64,000 bases of DNA. Origin: Mycolicibacterium litorale (GTDB lineage: Bacteria; Actinomycetota; Actinomycetes; Mycobacteriales; Mycobacteriaceae). Shown here one piece after another: positions 61,251-64,000 of this stretch (position 1 is its first letter; each line of letters starts with the position of its first letter). The stretch covers positions 2,232,001 to 2,296,000 of the forward strand of contig NZ_AP022586.1 of assembly GCF_010731695.1 (NCBI RefSeq). The letters are read 5' to 3'. The notes below the pieces were generated by a model. The model was not told where the DNA came from. It did no database searches and saw nothing but the letters and a program-made list of their open reading frames with translations. Position numbers and translations under genes: made by a program.

Positions 61251-61604
61251 CTACCTGTTCTCTCTTGCCGGGTGAGGCGAACTCGCCGAGAGGTTCTCGA
61301 CGTGCTCGATCACCGCGGATAAGTCCGGTGAACCGGTGATTCGCAGCGCTCGGACGAACGCTCGCCGCCGGATTGCCGCGTGTAGACACTGCTGGTCGGG
61401 ATGCAGCCAGGCACCCCGCCCGGGCAGATTACCCGTTGTATCGACAGTCGCGGCGCATTTACCGTTCCCGTCGACCACAGCGGCCACTCGAAGCAGTTCG
61501 GCGGCCAGCTCTCGCTTCCGGCATCCCACACACGTCCGCACCGGCCCCGGGGGGTTGTCTGTGGTGCTTCGATGCCGCGATACCGAAATCTCGTGCTGGC
61601 TCAC
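61251..61604 (-). CDS. ylxR: YlxR family RNA-binding protein
   Basis: This protein of about 117 residues has the YlxR core GPVRTCVGCRKRELAAELLRV, then LPGRGAWLHPDQQCLHAAIRRRAF. In other bacteria YlxR binds RNA and is always between nusA and infB, as here. The GTG at 61604 is chosen; earlier in-frame codons would reach back to 61730 and overlap the nusA 3' end by 68 bases. Function in the operon is unclear. Confidence 0.9.
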   Translation of the reverse strand: MSQHEISVSRHRSTTDNPPGPVRTCVGCRKRELAAELLRVAAVVDGNGKCAATVDTTGNLPGRGAWLHPDQQCLHAAIRRRAFVRALRITGSPDLSAVIEHVENLSASSPHPARENR

Positions 61605-61662
61605 GTCGAGTCTACCGCCAACGCCCCCGCGAACCGAAACGGCCGTAGGGATGGGACGGGCA

Positions 61663-62706
61663 CTACCGATCACGTACCGCGGGATGCGGCGCGTCGGAGT
61701 CGGCCTTGGGCTGATCGGCGGGGGCGGCATCGCTGCGGATGTCGATCCGCCAGCCCGTCAGCCGCGCGGCCAGCCTGGCGTTCTGCCCCTCCTTGCCGAT
61801 GGCCAGCGACAACTGGAAGTCGGGCACCACCACACGCGCGGCGCGGGTCTGCTCGTCGATCACGCTGACCGAGACGACCTTCGCCGGAGAGAGCGCGTTG
61901 GCGACGAACCGCGCCGGGTCCTCGTCCCAGTCGATGATGTCGATCTTCTCGCCGGACAGTTCGCTCATCACGTTGCGCACCCGCTGCCCCATCGGACCGA
62001 TGCAGGCGCCCTTGGCGTTCAGACCGGGCACCCGGGAGGCCACCGCGATCTTCGACCGGTGGCCGGCCTCGCGCGCCACCGCGACGATGTCCACCGAACC
62101 GTCGTTGATCTCCGGGACCTCCAGGCTGAACAGCTTGCGCACCAGGTTCGGGTGGGTGCGCGACAGCGTGATCAACGGTTCGCGCGCTCCGCGGGTCACC
62201 CCGACGACGTAGCAGCGCAGCCGGTCGCCGTGTTCGTAGCGTTCACCGGGCACCTGTTCGGCGGACGGAATGACGCCTTCGTTGCCCTTGGTCTCGCTGC
62301 CCATCCGCACCACGACCAGTCCGCGGGCGTTGGCACGGGCGTCGCGCTGGATGACCCCGGCCACGATGTCGCCCTCACGGGCGGAGAACTCGCCGTAGTT
62401 CTTCTCGTTCTCGGCGTCGCGCAGGCGCTGAAGGATGACCTGACGCGCCGTGGTCGCGGCGATCCGGCCGAAACCCTCGGGGGTGTCGTCCCACTCCTGG
62501 ATGAGGTTGCCGTCGGCATCGGTCTCGCGAGCCATGACCTTCACCGCACCGCTCTTGCGGTCGATGTCGATCCGCGCGTCGGACTGGTGCCCTTCGGTGT
62601 GGCGGTAGGCGGTCAGCAACGCCGACTTGATGGTGTCGACGACGACGTCCACCGAAATGCCCTTGTCCGCCTCGATGGCGTGCAGGGCCGCCATGTCGAT
62701 GTTCAT
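61663..62706 (-). CDS. nusA: Transcription termination/antitermination factor NusA
   Basis: This 347-residue RNA polymerase partner has the N-terminal domain [18 protein letters not shown], an S1 domain ([20 protein letters not shown]), and two KH domains ([42 protein letters not shown]). It lacks the C-terminal acidic repeats of E. coli NusA, as usual in actinobacteria. The ATG at 62706 overlaps the rimP stop (ATGA). It is the second gene of the operon. Confidence 0.96.
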   Translation of the reverse strand: MNIDMAALHAIEADKGISVDVVVDTIKSALLTAYRHTEGHQSDARIDIDRKSGAVKVMARETDADGNLIQEWDDTPEGFGRIAATTARQVILQRLRDAENEKNYGEFSAREGDIVAGVIQRDARANARGLVVVRMGSETKGNEGVIPSAEQVPGERYEHGDRLRCYVVGVTRGAREPLITLSRTHPNLVRKLFSLEVPEINDGSVDIVAVAREAGHRSKIAVASRVPGLNAKGACIGPMGQRVRNVMSELSGEKIDIIDWDEDPARFVANALSPAKVVSVSVIDEQTRAARVVVPDFQLSLAIGKEGQNARLAARLTGWRIDIRSDAAPADQPKADSDAPHPAVRDR

Positions 62707-63266
62707 GCTCCGGCCTCCTCTCCCGGTTGGCCGGCCAGTTCCAGCTCACGCTGGCTCGGTGGCGAGAACTCCACCTGGACAACGGCTTTGACGATTCCTT
62801 CCAGCGGCAGCTCGCGCACCGAGAAGTTGGCGCGCGCACCTTCGCGCACCACCAGCGACACCGCTTTCCCGTCCTCGGTCAGCGCACCCACCCGGCCGGT
62901 GAGCTGCGACCCGTCGGACAGGGTCAGCTCCACCTTGCGTCCGCGCGCCCGGCGGAAGTGCTTCTCGGTGGTCAACGGCCGGTCCACCCCCGGCGAGGTG
63001 ACCTCCAGCACGTAGGTCGCGGCATCCACCGACTCGTCCACGCGGTCGAGTTGCTCGGAGGCCGAGCGCGACAGGCTCGCGATGGTGTCGAGGTCGAGCG
63101 GGCGGTCGCCGTCGACGACCACGGTGATACGCGGGGGGCGTGCGCCGCCGTCGATGACGACGCTCTCGATCTCATAGCCGGCGCTCGCGAACTCGCCGTC
63201 GAGCAGCTCCATCACCTGCTCCTGCGACGGCAATCCCGCCGGCCGCAAGTTTGGCTCCGGTGCCAC
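62703..63266 (-). CDS. rimP: Ribosome maturation factor RimP
   Basis: This 187-residue 30S assembly factor has the N-terminal domain with [22 protein letters not shown] and the conserved [22 protein letters not shown] motif, then an SH3-like C-terminal domain. The GTG at 63266 ([11 protein letters not shown]) is chosen; the frame continues further upstream but overlaps the divergent gene's promoter. It is the first gene of the rimP-nusA-ylxR-infB-rbfA-nrnA-dinF operon, and the region 63267-63416 should hold its promoter. Confidence 0.93.
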   Translation of the reverse strand: MAPEPNLRPAGLPSQEQVMELLDGEFASAGYEIESVVIDGGARPPRITVVVDGDRPLDLDTIASLSRSASEQLDRVDESVDAATYVLEVTSPGVDRPLTTEKHFRRARGRKVELTLSDGSQLTGRVGALTEDGKAVSLVVREGARANFSVRELPLEGIVKAVVQVEFSPPSQRELELAGQPGEEAGA

Positions 63267-63416
63267 GGCGAGCTCCTCATCTTGAGTTGTCCTGACGCGC
63301 TGCCGGCGGAGACACCGCCGGAATCGACTATCCACGATACGCCAGGCCCGCCAGGGCAGGAACCGAACGCAAACCCGGCTCGTCGCGCTACGGACCGGCC
63401 CGCGGGCAATGGCAGG

Positions 63417-63953
63417 ATGTTGCTCGTGCCGAGCGCCACCGACACCGACACCGCTCCCGACGCCGGGCACCTCAGCAGGCGGCGCCTGCTGGCCGGCGCG
63501 GCCGCCCTGGCGGCGCTCGGTGTCTCGGCCGCCGCGTGCGGTTCGCCGCCACCGCCGCCCGAGGCCGACGAGTTGACCGCCCAGATCGACCGGGCCCGCA
63601 CCGACAGCCGGCTGGCCACCGACGCCTCCGCGACGGCCCGCCCCCCGCTGGCCCAGACCCTGACCGCGGTGGCCGCCGAACGGACGGCGCACGCACAGGC
63701 GCTCAGCGACGAGCTCACCCGGCTCGTCGGCACCGAAGCCCCGACCACCACGCCGTCGACGAGCACGGCGGCTCCGGTCAAACCGCCGACCGCCCGGGAC
63801 GTCGCCGCCGCGCTGCGCCAGTCCGCCGAGAGCGCGACCGAACTCGCAGCCACGATGTCGGGCTATCGCGCCGGCCTGCTGGGCTCGATCGCCGCGGCCT
63901 GCACCGCGGCGGCCGACGTCGCACTGGCGCCCCCGCCCAAGGACACACCGTGA
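63417..63953 (+). CDS. DUF4439-type lipoprotein, Rv2843-like
   Basis: This 178-residue protein has a twin-arginine-type signal with lipobox ([22 protein letters not shown]), so it is probably exported by Tat and lipidated at Cys40. The rest is an Ala-rich helical region with the DUF4439 ferritin-like pattern ([20 protein letters not shown], with [27 protein letters not shown]). Function unknown. ATG 63417 is chosen, GTG 63426 is possible. It is divergent from rimP and its stop overlaps the next start (GTGA). Confidence 0.78.
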   Translation: MLLVPSATDTDTAPDAGHLSRRRLLAGAAALAALGVSAAACGSPPPPPEADELTAQIDRARTDSRLATDASATARPPLAQTLTAVAAERTAHAQALSDELTRLVGTEAPTTTPSTSTAAPVKPPTARDVAAALRQSAESATELAATMSGYRAGLLGSIAAACTAAADVALAPPPKDTP

Positions 63954-64000
63954 CCTCTGCCGAACCGACCCCGTCCCGCCCGTCCGACAGCGCCGACGGG
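63950..64000 (+). CDS. Start of an Rv2844-like gene (cut by window edge)
   Basis: A GTG at 63950 overlaps the stop codon of the preceding gene and opens a frame to the window edge ([17 protein letters not shown], 17 codons). Position suggests the homologue of Rv2844, which follows Rv2843 in M. tuberculosis. The visible N-terminus is a Ser/Pro-rich tail with no diagnostic motif. Confidence 0.6.
   Translation, partial: MTSAEPTPSRPSDSADG

Overview
The window is a 64-kb, high-GC stretch of chromosome from a mycobacterium, most likely a fast-growing Mycolicibacterium-type species. Gene order follows the Mycobacterium tuberculosis block that runs from miaB/recX/recA through clgR/pspA, pgsA3, ftsK, rnj, dapA, thyX, dfrA/thyA, dapB, ald, pepR/gpsI/rpsO, ribF, mntR and truB/pptT/pptH to echA16 and the rimP-nusA-infB-rbfA-nrnA operon. 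Differences from M. tuberculosis (gluABCD present, no PE_PGRS gene, no pspN, a different set of catabolic islands) point to an environmental relative. The attribution rests on synteny and protein family recognition by eye; no search was run.

Layout. 1-4.0 kb: 5' end of miaB (minus) and a glutamate-type ABC transporter, gluABCD (plus); gluC and gluD are separated by four perfect tandem copies of a 32-bp unit that encodes a chain of 11-residue mini-ORFs. 3.9-11.9 kb: a TIGR03086-type protein divergent from a MarR regulator; recX/recA with two recognisable DNA-damage control elements; a glycosyltransferase; ephG; and the envelope-stress cluster pgsA3-cinA-clgR-pspA-pspM with a SigE-type promoter before clgR. 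11.9-20 kb: argA, ftsK, a monooxygenase/dehydrogenase pair, rnj, dapA and thyX. 20-28.9 kb: accessory genes (FCD/GntR regulator, amidase, APC permease, YcaQ-like protein, TetR regulator) and the thyA-dfrA pair. 28.8-30.1 kb: a short insertion carrying a two-repeat Ltp-type (phage superinfection-exclusion family) secreted protein, flanked by a duplicated 3' gene end. 30.1-46.3 kb: dapB, a decayed 13E12-type gene, aldR/ald, a class A beta-lactamase, pepR-gpsI, rpsO, ribF, mntR, truB-pptT-pptH, a CocE-type hydrolase and small conserved proteins.

46.3-54.5 kb: echA16, then an accessory sugar-type catabolic operon (Gfo/Idh/MocA oxidoreductase, DUF993 protein, xylose-isomerase-like TIM barrel) divergent from a LacI regulator, followed by a three-gene NitT/TauT-class ABC importer. 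Identical LacI-type palindromes lie before both gene sets, so they probably form one regulon for an unidentified substrate. 54.5-64 kb: a MerR/methyltransferase pair and the conserved translation/transcription operon rimP-nusA-ylxR-infB-rbfA-nrnA-dinF (minus), with the Rv2843-type lipoprotein gene on the other strand at the right edge.

Points that deserve most attention: the 32-bp MIRU-like translational-coupling array (2821-2948), the att-like gene-end duplication bracketing the Ltp gene (28840-29700), and the LacI-controlled DUF993 operon plus transporter (47096-54456).
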